Assembly: GCA_900546065.1 (NCBI GenBank)
Contig: URBK01000011.1
Coordinates: forward strand, 1-64,000
DNA from: an uncultured Alistipes sp.
GTDB lineage: Bacteria > Bacteroidota > Bacteroidia > Bacteroidales > Rikenellaceae
Direction: 5' to 3'
Length of the DNA: 64,000 nt
This document shows, in pieces, positions 9,134 through 17,295 of the stretch; the first letter of the stretch is position 1; every line of letters starts with the position of its first letter. Position numbers and translations under genes: made by a program. Below the pieces are notes generated by a model that made no database searches, was not told the DNA's origin, and was given only the letters and a program-made list of their open reading frames with translations.

Positions 9134-11020
9134 ATGAATTCAATCGACAAGATAGAATACGACCTATTATACAAGGTCAACTCACCGGCTGACCTCAAGA
9201 AACTCTCCGTCGCGCAGTTACCGCAATACTGCCGCGAGCTGCGCCGATATATCATCGAAGAGTGTTCGAAGAACCCGGGACATCTGGCCTCAAGCCTCGG
9301 CGCCGTGGAGCTCGCCGTGGCCATACACTACGTTTACGACACCCCCGACGACAAGGTTGTCTGGGACGTCGGGCATCAGGCCTACGCCCACAAGATCATC
9401 ACGGGGCGCCGCGACCTCTTCCCCACAAACCGCAAGCTGGGCGGCATAAGCGGCTTCCCGCGCATGAGCGAGAGCGAATACGACGCCTTCGGCACGGGAC
9501 ACGCCTCGACCTCGATATCGGCGGCATACGGCATGGCCAAAGCGGCCGAGATGCAAGGAGAGAAACGCAAGGTCGTGGCCGTCATAGGCGACGGCGCCAT
9601 GACGGGAGGACTTGCGTTCGAGGGCCTGAACAATGCCGGAGAGAAGAAATCGACCGACATACTTGTCATACTCAACGACAACGAGATGTCGATAGACGAA
9701 GGTACGGGCGCCCTCAAGAGCTACCTCGCACACGTCTCGACCTCGCGCCACTACAACCGTTTCAAGCGTCGTCTGTGGAACCTCTTCTCGCACATACCGC
9801 CGCTGCTGCGCCTGTGTCAGAAGGCCGGCAACGCCGTCAAGCAGGGACTGCTTCAGAACAGCAACCTGTTCGAGAGCCTCAACTTCCGTTACTTCGGACA
9901 GATCGACGGCCACAACATCGAGGAACTGGTACGCATACTCTCGGCGCTGAAACAGATACCCGAGCCCAAACTGCTGCACGTCATAACGGTCAAGGGCAAG
10001 GGATACACCCCCGCCGAGCACAACCAGCCCGTATGGCACGCCCCCGGATGCTTCAACCCCGACACGGGCGAGCGTATTCCGGCGAGCAACTCTGCGGCAC
10101 GCTATCAGGATGTCTTCGGCGAGACGCTGCTCGAACTGGCACGCGCCGACCGCCGCATCGTCGGCATAACGCCCGCCATGCCATCGGGATGTTCGCTCAA
10201 CATAATGATGCGCGAGATGCCCGACCGCTGCTTCGACGTCGGCATAGCCGAGGGCCACGCCGTGACCTTCTCCGCGGGGCTTGCCGCAGGCGGCCTGCAT
10301 CCCGTCTGCAACATATATTCGTCGTTCATGCAGCGCGCCTACGACAACATCATCCACGACGTTGCGCTGCAACGCCTCCCCGTGACGCTATGCATCGACC
10401 GTGCGGGTATTGTGGGTGAGGACGGAGCCACACATCACGGTAGTTTCGATCTGGCCTACCTCTCGTGCATACCGGATATTATAGTGGCGGCGCCGATGAA
10501 CGAACTCGAACTGCGCAACATGCTCTACACGGCAGTCAATACCCCCTCTCCATACGCCATACGCTACCCGCGCGGCTGCGGCGAAGGTGTCGAGTGGCGC
10601 GGCGTGCCGTTCGAGACCATACCCACTGGCAAGGGCCGACGCCTGAAGGATGGCAAGAACATGGCCGTCATAACCATCGGCACGGCAGGCAATCTCGCCG
10701 CCGAGGCCATCGAACGAATCGAGAGCCGATATCCCGTCACCATAGCGCACTATGACCTGCGCTTTGCCAAGCCTCTGGACGAGGCGCTGCTGCGCGAAGC
10801 CGCACGTTTCGACCGTATCCTTACGGTCGAGGACGGCATCCTGCGCGGGGGTGTAGGCGAAGCCGTCGCCAAATTCTTCAGCGACAACGGCCTCACACCA
10901 CATGTACGGTCACTCGGCATCGACGACAAGTTTGTCGAGCACGGCACCGTAGCTCAACTGCAAGCCATCTGCGGATATGACGCCGACGGCATCGAACGTA
11001 CAATAAAAGAGATGCTTTGA
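9134..11020 (+). CDS. dxs: 1-deoxy-D-xylulose-5-phosphate synthase
   Basis: A 628-residue thiamine-diphosphate enzyme that condenses pyruvate and glyceraldehyde-3-phosphate in the first step of the MEP isoprenoid pathway. It starts with the family N-terminus (YKVNSPADLKKLSVAQLPQYCRELR) and shows HLASSLGAVELAVAIHYVYD, the substrate and ThDP loop WDVGHQAYAHKI, and GDGAMTGGLAFEGLNNAG followed by ILNDNEMSI, which bind magnesium and diphosphate. The transketolase pyrimidine domain (DVGIAEGHAVTFSAGLA) and C-terminal domain follow. Length is typical. The longer frame from 9023 is rejected because a perfect promoter lies inside it. Its stop overlaps the start of the next gene (TGATG). Confidence 0.95.
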   Translation: MNSIDKIEYDLLYKVNSPADLKKLSVAQLPQYCRELRRYIIEECSKNPGHLASSLGAVELAVAIHYVYDTPDDKVVWDVGHQAYAHKIITGRRDLFPTNRKLGGISGFPRMSESEYDAFGTGHASTSISAAYGMAKAAEMQGEKRKVVAVIGDGAMTGGLAFEGLNNAGEKKSTDILVILNDNEMSIDEGTGALKSYLAHVSTSRHYNRFKRRLWNLFSHIPPLLRLCQKAGNAVKQGLLQNSNLFESLNFRYFGQIDGHNIEELVRILSALKQIPEPKLLHVITVKGKGYTPAEHNQPVWHAPGCFNPDTGERIPASNSAARYQDVFGETLLELARADRRIVGITPAMPSGCSLNIMMREMPDRCFDVGIAEGHAVTFSAGLAAGGLHPVCNIYSSFMQRAYDNIIHDVALQRLPVTLCIDRAGIVGEDGATHHGSFDLAYLSCIPDIIVAAPMNELELRNMLYTAVNTPSPYAIRYPRGCGEGVEWRGVPFETIPTGKGRRLKDGKNMAVITIGTAGNLAAEAIERIESRYPVTIAHYDLRFAKPLDEALLREAARFDRILTVEDGILRGGVGEAVAKFFSDNGLTPHVRSLGIDDKFVEHGTVAQLQAICGYDADGIERTIKEML

Positions 11021-11913
11021 TGAGACGCCTGCTGCTGACCATACTGATTCTGTGCGCCGCAGCGGCGACACAGGCACAACGTTACCGTCTTCCGGCCTTC
11101 GAGGGCGAACCGTACATCGACACCTCAACCATAATCGACACTACGGCCGTCACCATCGAAGGTTCGTCGCAAGGACTGGCCCTGTGGGGACGCTACGCCT
11201 TCTCGCTCCACGACAAGGGGCAGTGCGTTGTGTTAGACCTCAAACGGCGGCGTTTCATCTCGACATTCCAACTCGAGGGTAACGACTCGCACTGCAACAA
11301 CGCCTCGTTCGGCGTGGAGCGATACTCGCGCCGATCGAAATTCCCGCTGCTGTATGTTTCGGAGTGCCGCGGCGACCGCGCCTGCTACGTAACCGATATC
11401 TCGACCGAAGGCTCACGCATCGTCCAGACCATCATATACGCCGATGACGACTGTACGGGGCCGATGGATTGGTGTGTCGACCGCCGCAATAAAATCCTCT
11501 ACGGATACTGTACCATAGACGGAGAGCGCACCTTCCGCCGTTTCCGGCTGCCGCGTCTGGCGGACTCGGATGCCGAAGGGATGGTACGCCTTACGGCTGC
11601 CGACGCTCTGGGGGACATACGTGTGGGTGATATAGCCATACCGCAAGGCAGCCTTGCCAACCGACGCTGCATATACCTTCCCGACGGCGTGCCGTCACGC
11701 GGCTGCAGCATGCACGTTGTCGACGCCGCAACGGGACAACGCCTGCGCCTCATAGATCTCAACTCCACGGGATACGAACCCGAAGGGCTCGACATCAAGG
11801 GACGGTGGCTCTACCTCTCGTTCCACGTTGCGGGCCATCCCGAGCGCAACATCATCTACCGCTTCCGCCTCAAGGGCGTGCGCAAGGCTCAGAATCATCC
11901 CTCTGCGGAATAG
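11020..11913 (+). CDS. Exported protein of unknown function, probable beta-propeller
   Basis: A 297-residue protein with a signal peptide (MRRLLLTILILCAAAATQAQ). I do not recognise a named family. The body is beta-rich with repeating blocks that end in aromatic or hydrophobic strands (for example SSQGLALWGRYAFSLHD, GQCVVLDLKRRRFI, LLYVSECRGDRACYVTDIS, SRGCSMHVVDAATGQRL, GLDIKGRWLYLSFHV), which resembles a six- or seven-bladed propeller. Cysteines are frequent, as expected for a periplasmic protein with disulfides. The ATG overlaps the dxs stop codon, so the two genes are translationally coupled, although a link to isoprenoid synthesis is not evident. Confidence 0.7.
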   Translation: MRRLLLTILILCAAAATQAQRYRLPAFEGEPYIDTSTIIDTTAVTIEGSSQGLALWGRYAFSLHDKGQCVVLDLKRRRFISTFQLEGNDSHCNNASFGVERYSRRSKFPLLYVSECRGDRACYVTDISTEGSRIVQTIIYADDDCTGPMDWCVDRRNKILYGYCTIDGERTFRRFRLPRLADSDAEGMVRLTAADALGDIRVGDIAIPQGSLANRRCIYLPDGVPSRGCSMHVVDAATGQRLRLIDLNSTGYEPEGLDIKGRWLYLSFHVAGHPERNIIYRFRLKGVRKAQNHPSAE

Positions 11914-12002
11914 CGCATCCGCATAAACATCTTCCTTGAAAGGATACTTTTCAAAGGGCAATATGGACATGCCGAAGCATCTGCCGAAGGCTTATCGCGT
12001 CC

Positions 12003-12527
12003 TTACTGCTGCTCGACGTAGATAAGTTTCGACGTGTCGTATCCGCGCGAGGCAGCCTTCGCAAGGATCGAATCGAGAACGCCCTGCTCGAGGTGCGGCG
12101 TGCGAGACAGGATCCACAGATATTTGGGCGAGCGGCTCCCGACAAGGGCCCACCCGCCATTGTCGCCCATCGCCAGCACGTTATAATCAGAGTAAAAGAT
12201 CCAGAAGAACGACACCCGCAGGCGTCCGGGCGTATCGGTCGTCTTGGCACGGCCCCGCGCCGTGTGGGCCTCACCCCCGCGCATACCACTGTTGATAACC
12301 TCGACGGTGCCGTCGTCCTGAAGGATATAGTCCGCAGTGACATACTCCATGTCGCGTTCGAACGAGTGGTCGAAGCGCGCAATCTCGTACCACCGCCCCA
12401 TGAAATCCTTGAGTGAAAAGTCGCTTGTCGGCGTGCTGTCCACAGCAGCAGAGCGCGCCCCGACGGTACATGCCGTCACGATGACCGACAAAATTGCAAG
12501 CGTAAGCAAAGTAACGATATTTTTCAA
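12003..12527 (-). CDS. Lipocalin-family outer-membrane lipoprotein (Blc-like)
   Basis: A bacterial lipocalin. The first lipocalin motif is clear (FMGRWYEIARFDHSFERDMEYVTADY), as is the C-terminal strand and helix (YLWILSRTPHLEQGVLDSIL). The N-terminus is a lipoprotein signal, LSVIVTAC, with the lipidated Cys at residue 20 if translation starts at the TTG complementing 12525-12527. An ATG at 12573-12575 gives a 36-residue leader, long for a lipoprotein, and a TATATGTG box at 12564-12571 would fall inside it, so the TTG is preferred; the ATG at 12561-12563 is the other option. Blc-like proteins bind lysophospholipids or fatty acids at the outer membrane. No partner gene is adjacent. Confidence 0.85.
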   Translation of the reverse strand: MKNIVTLLTLAILSVIVTACTVGARSAAVDSTPTSDFSLKDFMGRWYEIARFDHSFERDMEYVTADYILQDDGTVEVINSGMRGGEAHTARGRAKTTDTPGRLRVSFFWIFYSDYNVLAMGDNGGWALVGSRSPKYLWILSRTPHLEQGVLDSILAKAASRGYDTSKLIYVEQQ

Positions 12528-12610
12528 AGTTTTTCCAATTAGGTTCAACCCGTAAGGACACATATACCGTACCAATCACGCCGCACGGGCGACATCATAA
12601 CGGCATAAAT

Positions 12611-12641
12611 AGAAGGATCTGCCCAATGAGCAGATCCTTCT
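12611..12641 (-). terminator. Terminator of the alpha-oxoamine synthase gene
   Basis: AGAAGGATCTGC and its exact reverse complement flank a 7-nt loop. On the minus strand it is followed by ATTTATG, so the T-tract is short. It lies between two leftward genes. Confidence 0.65.
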
Positions 12642-12712
12642 ATTTAGATATTGTTCGGATTGCAGTATCCGCAATCCCTGAAACAGCATGTTCGTACAGC
12701 CTTCCCCAACGA

Positions 12713-13984
12713 CTAACGTACCTTGAAGTCGGGATCGGCCATCATCGGGATAGGCATCGAGCGGTAGTAACCAGCCTCGAACTTGTCACGCACGGCCTTG
12801 AAGGCGTCGATCGTGTACTTCACATCCTCCATCGTATGAGCCGCCGTCGGAATCACGCGCAGGATGATCTCACCCTTCGGGATGACGGGGTAGATAACGA
12901 TCGAGCAGAAGAGTGCGTGGTTCTCGCGCAGGTCGACGATGAGGTTGGTACCCTCCTCATTACCGCCCTTCATGTAGATGGGGGTTACGGGCGACTGCGT
13001 CACACCGATATCGAAACCGTTCTCCTTAAGACCGCTCTGCAGGGCGCGGGTGATCTCCCACAGCTTCTGCTGATACTCGGGGTGGTTGCGGATGAGCTCC
13101 AGACGCTTCAGCGCGCCGATAACCATAGGCATGGGCAGCGACTTGGCGTAGAGCTGCGAACGCATGTTGTAACGCAGCAGGTTGATCAACCAGCGGGGAC
13201 CGCTGACAAAGGCGCCGATACCGGCCATCGACTTGGCGAAGGTGTTGAACAGCACGTCGATCTGATCCGTCACACCGAAGTGTGCAGCCGTACCGCGTCC
13301 GCCGGGGCCCATGGTTCCGAAGCCGTGGGCATCGTCTACCAGAACACGGAAGTTGAAGTCCTTCTTAGCCTTGGTGATCACATCGAGGAAGCCCAGATCA
13401 CCCTTCATGCCGAATACGCCCTCGGTGATGACCAGAACACCTCCGTGCTGCTCCTCGGCAAGCTCCGTAGCGTGCTTGAGCTGCAGGCGGAACGACTCCT
13501 CGTTATTGTGGGCATAAACGAAACGCTTGCCCTTATGCAGACGCAGACCGTCGATGATGCAGGCGTGAGCCTCGGCGTCGTAGACGGCAACGTCGCGCGG
13601 CGAGAGCAGGCAGTCGATGATCGAGACCATACCCTGATAACCGTAGTTGAGCAGGAAGGCATCCTCCTTGCCAACGAACTCGGCCAGCTCGCGCTCGAGC
13701 TGCTCGTGGTACTTGGTCTGGCCGCTCATCATACGTGCGCCCATGGGGGCAGCCATACCGAACTCTGCGGCACCTGCGGCATCGGCCTTGCGCACCTCGG
13801 GGTGGTTGGCCAGACCGAGGTAGTTGTTAAGGCTCCAGTTGAGCATCATCTTACCGCGGAAACGCATGTGGGGGCCGATCTCGCCCTCCAGCTTCGGGAA
13901 CGCGAAATATCCGTGCACACGCTGCATGTACTGGCCGATAGGACCTCCTGCATTCTTTTCAAGTCTTTCGAAAATATCAACCAT
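12713..13984 (-). CDS. Alpha-oxoamine synthase (serine/cysteate acyltransferase type)
   Basis: A 423-residue PLP enzyme of the alpha-oxoamine synthase group, which joins an amino acid to an acyl thioester with loss of CO2. Visible sites are SLNNYLGLANHP (51-62), SGQTKYHEQLE (88-98), EAH (138-140), LVDDAHGFGTMG (215-226: Asp217 or Asp218 and His220 contact PLP) and FNTFAKSMAG (246-254), in which Lys251 is the PLP Schiff-base lysine. The start MVDIFERLEKNAGGPIGQYM and core differ from the classic serine palmitoyltransferase of Bacteroides and resemble the homologue common in capnine- and sulfonolipid-making Bacteroidota. Serine palmitoyltransferase and cysteate acyltransferase are both possible; the sequence alone does not decide. 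It is monocistronic. Confidence 0.85.
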   Translation of the reverse strand: MVDIFERLEKNAGGPIGQYMQRVHGYFAFPKLEGEIGPHMRFRGKMMLNWSLNNYLGLANHPEVRKADAAGAAEFGMAAPMGARMMSGQTKYHEQLERELAEFVGKEDAFLLNYGYQGMVSIIDCLLSPRDVAVYDAEAHACIIDGLRLHKGKRFVYAHNNEESFRLQLKHATELAEEQHGGVLVITEGVFGMKGDLGFLDVITKAKKDFNFRVLVDDAHGFGTMGPGGRGTAAHFGVTDQIDVLFNTFAKSMAGIGAFVSGPRWLINLLRYNMRSQLYAKSLPMPMVIGALKRLELIRNHPEYQQKLWEITRALQSGLKENGFDIGVTQSPVTPIYMKGGNEEGTNLIVDLRENHALFCSIVIYPVIPKGEIILRVIPTAAHTMEDVKYTIDAFKAVRDKFEAGYYRSMPIPMMADPDFKVR

Positions 13985-14087
13985 ATTGTCAGTGAATTTA
14001 TTGAGTTGTACCTATTTCCTTTCATATCGGCGGGGCCCTTGCAGCCACCGGACCGCACCCCGCGGGCAAAGCCCTTTTTTGGCAACA

Positions 14088-14095
14088 CAAAGATA
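14088..14095 (-). promoter_or_regulatory. Promoter -7 box of the alpha-oxoamine synthase gene
   Basis: TATCTTTG on the minus strand, about 100 nt before the start codon. No good -33 element at 19-20 bp was found. Confidence 0.5.
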
Positions 14096-14206
14096 GCGCA
14101 AAATCCGAACAAACGACATTTCGGCCAATACTTATCCCCTGCCACGACCGAAAAATAAGTATTTATACTTACCGTCACGACATTCCACCGCGAAAAGCCG
14201 CGCCGC

Positions 14207-14238
14207 TTTGCGCAAAAGAAGATTTTTTCTTATCTTCG
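14207..14238 (+). promoter_or_regulatory. Promoter of pyrH
   Basis: TTTG (14207-14210), a 20 bp spacer and TATCTTCG (14231-14238), one mismatch from TAnnTTTG, 25 nt before pyrH. It should drive pyrH, tlpA and frr. Confidence 0.75.
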
Positions 14239-14263
14239 CAAAAGGTTAAAACACGACACACAG

Positions 14264-14971
14264 ATGAAATACAAACGCATACTTCTGAAACTTAGCGGCG
14301 AGTCGCTTCAGGGCAAGCAGCGCTACGGACTCTCGCCCGAGGTGCTGCAGTCATACGCCGAGCAGATCGGCGCCGCAGCCGCAGCAGGCATCCAGATCGG
14401 AATCGTCATCGGCGGCGGCAACATCTTCCGCGGCCTGCAGGGCGTGGGCCGGGGATTCGACCGCGTCAAGGGCGACCAGATGGGAATGCTCGCCACGGTA
14501 ATAAACTCGCTGGCGCTGCACTCAGCCCTCGAAAGCAACGGCATCAAGGCCAAAGTGCTCACCTCGATACGTATGGAGCCCATAGGCGAATACTACTCTA
14601 AGGCGCGCGCCATCGAGTATCTCGAGGCCGGATATGTCGTCATCATCGGCGGCGGCACCTCGAATCCATACTTCTCGACCGATACGGCCGCCGCGCTGCG
14701 CGGCATCGAGATCGAGGCTGACGTTCTGTTCAAAGGCACGCGCGTTGACGGCGTCTACACGGCCGACCCCGAGAAGGACCCTGCGGCCAAGAAATTCGAC
14801 GCCATAACCTTCGACGAGGTCTACACGCGCAACCTCAAGGTCATGGACATGACCGCCTTCACGCTCTGCAAGGAGAACGGTCTCGACATCATCGTCTTCG
14901 ACATGGACACCGCCGGCAACCTGCACAAGGTGCTCGAGGGTGAGACCATCGGCACGCTCGTACACCGCTAA
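14264..14971 (+). CDS. pyrH: UMP kinase
   Basis: A 235-residue hexameric UMP kinase of the amino-acid-kinase fold that phosphorylates UMP to UDP with ATP. Family features run in order: YKRILLKLSGESLQG at the start (ATP-binding Lys), IGIVIGGGNIFRGL, GVGRGFDRVKGDQMGMLATVINSLAL (UMP contact), PYFSTDTAAALR and ADVLFKGTRVDGVYTADP, ending in the usual VLEGETIGTLV. Length and start are standard. It is the first gene of a three-gene unit with a thioredoxin gene and frr; pyrH and frr are neighbours in many bacteria. Confidence 0.96.
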   Translation: MKYKRILLKLSGESLQGKQRYGLSPEVLQSYAEQIGAAAAAGIQIGIVIGGGNIFRGLQGVGRGFDRVKGDQMGMLATVINSLALHSALESNGIKAKVLTSIRMEPIGEYYSKARAIEYLEAGYVVIIGGGTSNPYFSTDTAAALRGIEIEADVLFKGTRVDGVYTADPEKDPAAKKFDAITFDEVYTRNLKVMDMTAFTLCKENGLDIIVFDMDTAGNLHKVLEGETIGTLVHR

Positions 14972-15013
14972 CGATATAAACGCCAAACCATAAACACAAA
15001 AGCACATCGAATC

Positions 15014-15577
15014 ATGATACACAGGATCTTAAGCCGCAAGGCACTCTTCATGGCCGCAGCAGCCATCCTGATGGCCGCCGTGCCCGCCACCACGCTCCAC
15101 GCGCAGGAGAAATCCGAACAGCAGCAGATTGCCGAGAGCACCCTCGTCAAGGTCGGGGACAAGGCTCCCGACTTCAAGGTGACAATGGTCGACGGCTCGA
15201 GCATAACCCTCTCCGAACTTAAGGGGAAGGTCGTAGTCGTAAACTTCTGGGCCACATGGTGCCCGCCCTGCCGCGAGGAGCTCAAGCACGTGCAGAAGCA
15301 GATCATCGACCGCTTTGCGGGCGAGGAGTTCGTTTTCCTGCCCATATCGCGCGGCGAGGCTGCCAAGACCGTCAAGGCCTTCCTCCAAAAGAACGGATAC
15401 AAGTTCCCCGTGGGACTCGACCCCGAGCAGGCGATATACAAACGCTACGCCTCGAACTTCATCCCCCGCAACTTCGTCATCGACAAGCAGGGCAAAATCG
15501 CATATCTGTCGGTCGGATACGACGAGAAGGAGTTCGCGGAGCTTATCGACACCGTGGCCGCACAACTCAAGAAGTGA
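15014..15577 (+). CDS. Exported TlpA/ResA-family thiol-disulfide oxidoreductase
   Basis: A 187-residue protein with a signal peptide ending near TTLHAQ and a single AhpC/TSA-type thioredoxin domain. The fold starts at VGDKAPDFKVTMVDGSSITLSELKGK, the active site is NFWATWCPPCREEL (CPPC near residues 83-86), and the cis-proline loop is FIPRNFVIDKQG. Such periplasmic reductases keep cysteines reduced, for example during cytochrome c assembly. It sits between pyrH and frr with gaps of 42 and 27 nt, which is unusual because those genes are normally direct neighbours; co-transcription looks likely. Confidence 0.9.
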   Translation: MIHRILSRKALFMAAAAILMAAVPATTLHAQEKSEQQQIAESTLVKVGDKAPDFKVTMVDGSSITLSELKGKVVVVNFWATWCPPCREELKHVQKQIIDRFAGEEFVFLPISRGEAAKTVKAFLQKNGYKFPVGLDPEQAIYKRYASNFIPRNFVIDKQGKIAYLSVGYDEKEFAELIDTVAAQLKK

Positions 15578-15604
15578 CAACGAATACTTAACAACAATAC
15601 GTTT

Positions 15605-16162
15605 ATGGATACCAAGACCATCATCAAAGAGGCGACCGACCGCATGGAGCGCACGGTACAGCACCTCGAGGAGGAACTCATCAACATCCGCGCGGGCAAG
15701 GCCTCGACCAACGTTCTGAACAGCGTCTATGTCGACTACTACGGTTCGCAGTCACCCGTCTCGGCCGTGGCGAGCGTCACCGTTCCCGACGCCAAGACCA
15801 TACTCATACAGCCGTGGGACAAGAAGATGATACGCACCATCGAGAAGGCGATCCTCGACTCGAACATCGGCCTTACACCCTCGAACAACGGCGAGCAGAT
15901 ACGTCTTTCGATCCCGCCCCTGACCGAGGAGCGCCGCAAGGAGCTCGTAAAGCAGGTGCGCGGCGTAGGTGAGAACGCCCGCATAAGCCTCCGCAACGCC
16001 CGCCGCGATGCCGTCGACGCCTTCAAGAAGGCTCAGAAGGAGGGCATGCCCGAGGATGAATCGAAGGATGGCGAGACCCAGTCGCAGAAACTGCTCGAGA
16101 AATACTCGAAGAAGCTCGACTCGCTGCTCGAAATCAAGGAGAAGGAGATCATGACCGTCTGA
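15605..16162 (+). CDS. frr: Ribosome recycling factor
   Basis: A 185-residue RRF that splits post-termination ribosomes together with EF-G. The sequence follows the family closely: RMERTVQHLEEELINIRAGKAS, VYVDYYGSQSPVSAVASVTVPDAKTILIQPWDK, SNIGLTPSNNGEQIRLSIPPLTEERRKELVKQV, RNARRDAVDAFKKAQK, and a final helix. The start and length are normal. It is the last gene of the pyrH unit, followed by a terminator at 16320-16349. Confidence 0.97.
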   Translation: MDTKTIIKEATDRMERTVQHLEEELINIRAGKASTNVLNSVYVDYYGSQSPVSAVASVTVPDAKTILIQPWDKKMIRTIEKAILDSNIGLTPSNNGEQIRLSIPPLTEERRKELVKQVRGVGENARISLRNARRDAVDAFKKAQKEGMPEDESKDGETQSQKLLEKYSKKLDSLLEIKEKEIMTV

Positions 16163-16319
16163 TCATACTGATATACGGGTGGGGATACGGCTCATGCAGG
16201 CTGATAAAGGCTGTGACGCAGATTTATATATAAGCCGATACGGTCTGGGCAGAATGATACGGCCTGCGGATCAAATATCTGCGATCATAAACCCCATCCC
16301 GAATTCTAAACACAAATGC

Positions 16320-16349
16320 GGCGGGCGGCATGTTGCCGCCCGCCTTTTT
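16320..16349 (+). terminator. Terminator of the pyrH-tlpA-frr unit
   Basis: GGCGGGCGGCA, loop TGT, exact reverse complement, then five T. The 150 nt between frr and this hairpin hold no gene. Confidence 0.85.
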
Positions 16350-16381
16350 ACTACAACACCAACCTTGAAACACACCTTAAC

Positions 16382-17203
16382 ATGAACAAGAAAACCATTC
16401 TCACACTCATCGCCCTGACGGCCCTTCTCACCGTCGAGGCACAGCAACACCGCACCGTACAGTTTTTCGCCCACCGCGGCAGCCGCCTCGAATATGACGA
16501 GAACACCATGCCCGCATTCCGCGCCACATACGACAAAGGCATCCGCGGATACGAGACCGACATACGCATGACAGCCGACGGCCGGCTTGTCGTCACGCAC
16601 GACTCGTCGCTCAAACGCCTCACGCCATGTGACGGCGAGGTGGAGAAGATGACCGCCAAGCAGATACGCGCCGTCAAGACGAATCAGGGCAACGACATAC
16701 TCTTTCTGGATGAGTTGTGCCGCTGGCTCGCAGACAAGGAGGGGATGTATGTCGAGTTCGAGATGAAGACCTCAAGTCCGGCATACGACGAACAGCAGTT
16801 GGAGCGTTACTGCGACCTGTTATACACAACGGCCATGAAACACAAGCCCGCCAGCTCGACATACCTCTTCACCTCGAGCGACAAACGCGCCCTGCGCACC
16901 ATGCAGCGGCTCCATCCCGATGCCGACCTACTGCTCATAATCGGGCGGCCCATCAATGACGACACCATACGCGAGGCTCTCGACATGGGGATCAAACGCC
17001 TCGGCTGCACGATGGGCGGCACCAGCCGCGATGCCGTCACCAAGGCCAAGAAGGCCGGACTCTTCGTCTCGCTCTGGCCCGGGCAGTCGATCGACGACTT
17101 CATCCTCGGCGTAGCCCTCGGTGCCGACGCCCTCTGCTGCGACCGTGCCGTCGAGGTCAAGGAGTTCTTCGACGAACACATGCCGTGGGTCGAGGCTCGA
17201 TAA
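16382..17203 (+). CDS. Exported glycerophosphodiester phosphodiesterase
   Basis: A 273-residue GDPD-family TIM-barrel enzyme with a signal peptide (MNKKTILTLIALTALLTVEAQ). The active-site pieces are FAHRGS with the catalytic His, YETDIRMTADGRLVVTHDSSLKR with the metal-binding Glu/Asp and second catalytic His, and a later YVEFEMKT. The family hydrolyses glycerophosphodiesters from phospholipid breakdown to glycerol-3-phosphate and an alcohol. An in-frame start at 16316 lies before the frr terminator and is rejected. No clear promoter was found between 16350 and 16382, so some read-through may supply this gene. Confidence 0.9.
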   Translation: MNKKTILTLIALTALLTVEAQQHRTVQFFAHRGSRLEYDENTMPAFRATYDKGIRGYETDIRMTADGRLVVTHDSSLKRLTPCDGEVEKMTAKQIRAVKTNQGNDILFLDELCRWLADKEGMYVEFEMKTSSPAYDEQQLERYCDLLYTTAMKHKPASSTYLFTSSDKRALRTMQRLHPDADLLLIIGRPINDDTIREALDMGIKRLGCTMGGTSRDAVTKAKKAGLFVSLWPGQSIDDFILGVALGADALCCDRAVEVKEFFDEHMPWVEAR

Positions 17204-17216
17204 GCGGCCTATCCAC

Positions 17217-17255
17217 AACAAAAAAGCGTAACCTTTTGGGTTACGCTTTTTTGTT
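17217..17255. terminator. Bidirectional terminator, GDPD / GH57
   Basis: A perfect 17-bp stem (17217-17233 with 17239-17255) around a TTTTG loop. Each strand ends the stem in a run of T, so it can stop the GDPD gene from the left and the glycogen block from the right. Confidence 0.9.
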
Positions 17256-17295
17256 ACCACAGATCCTCCAATTCACGGATCGAGATATCATCACA

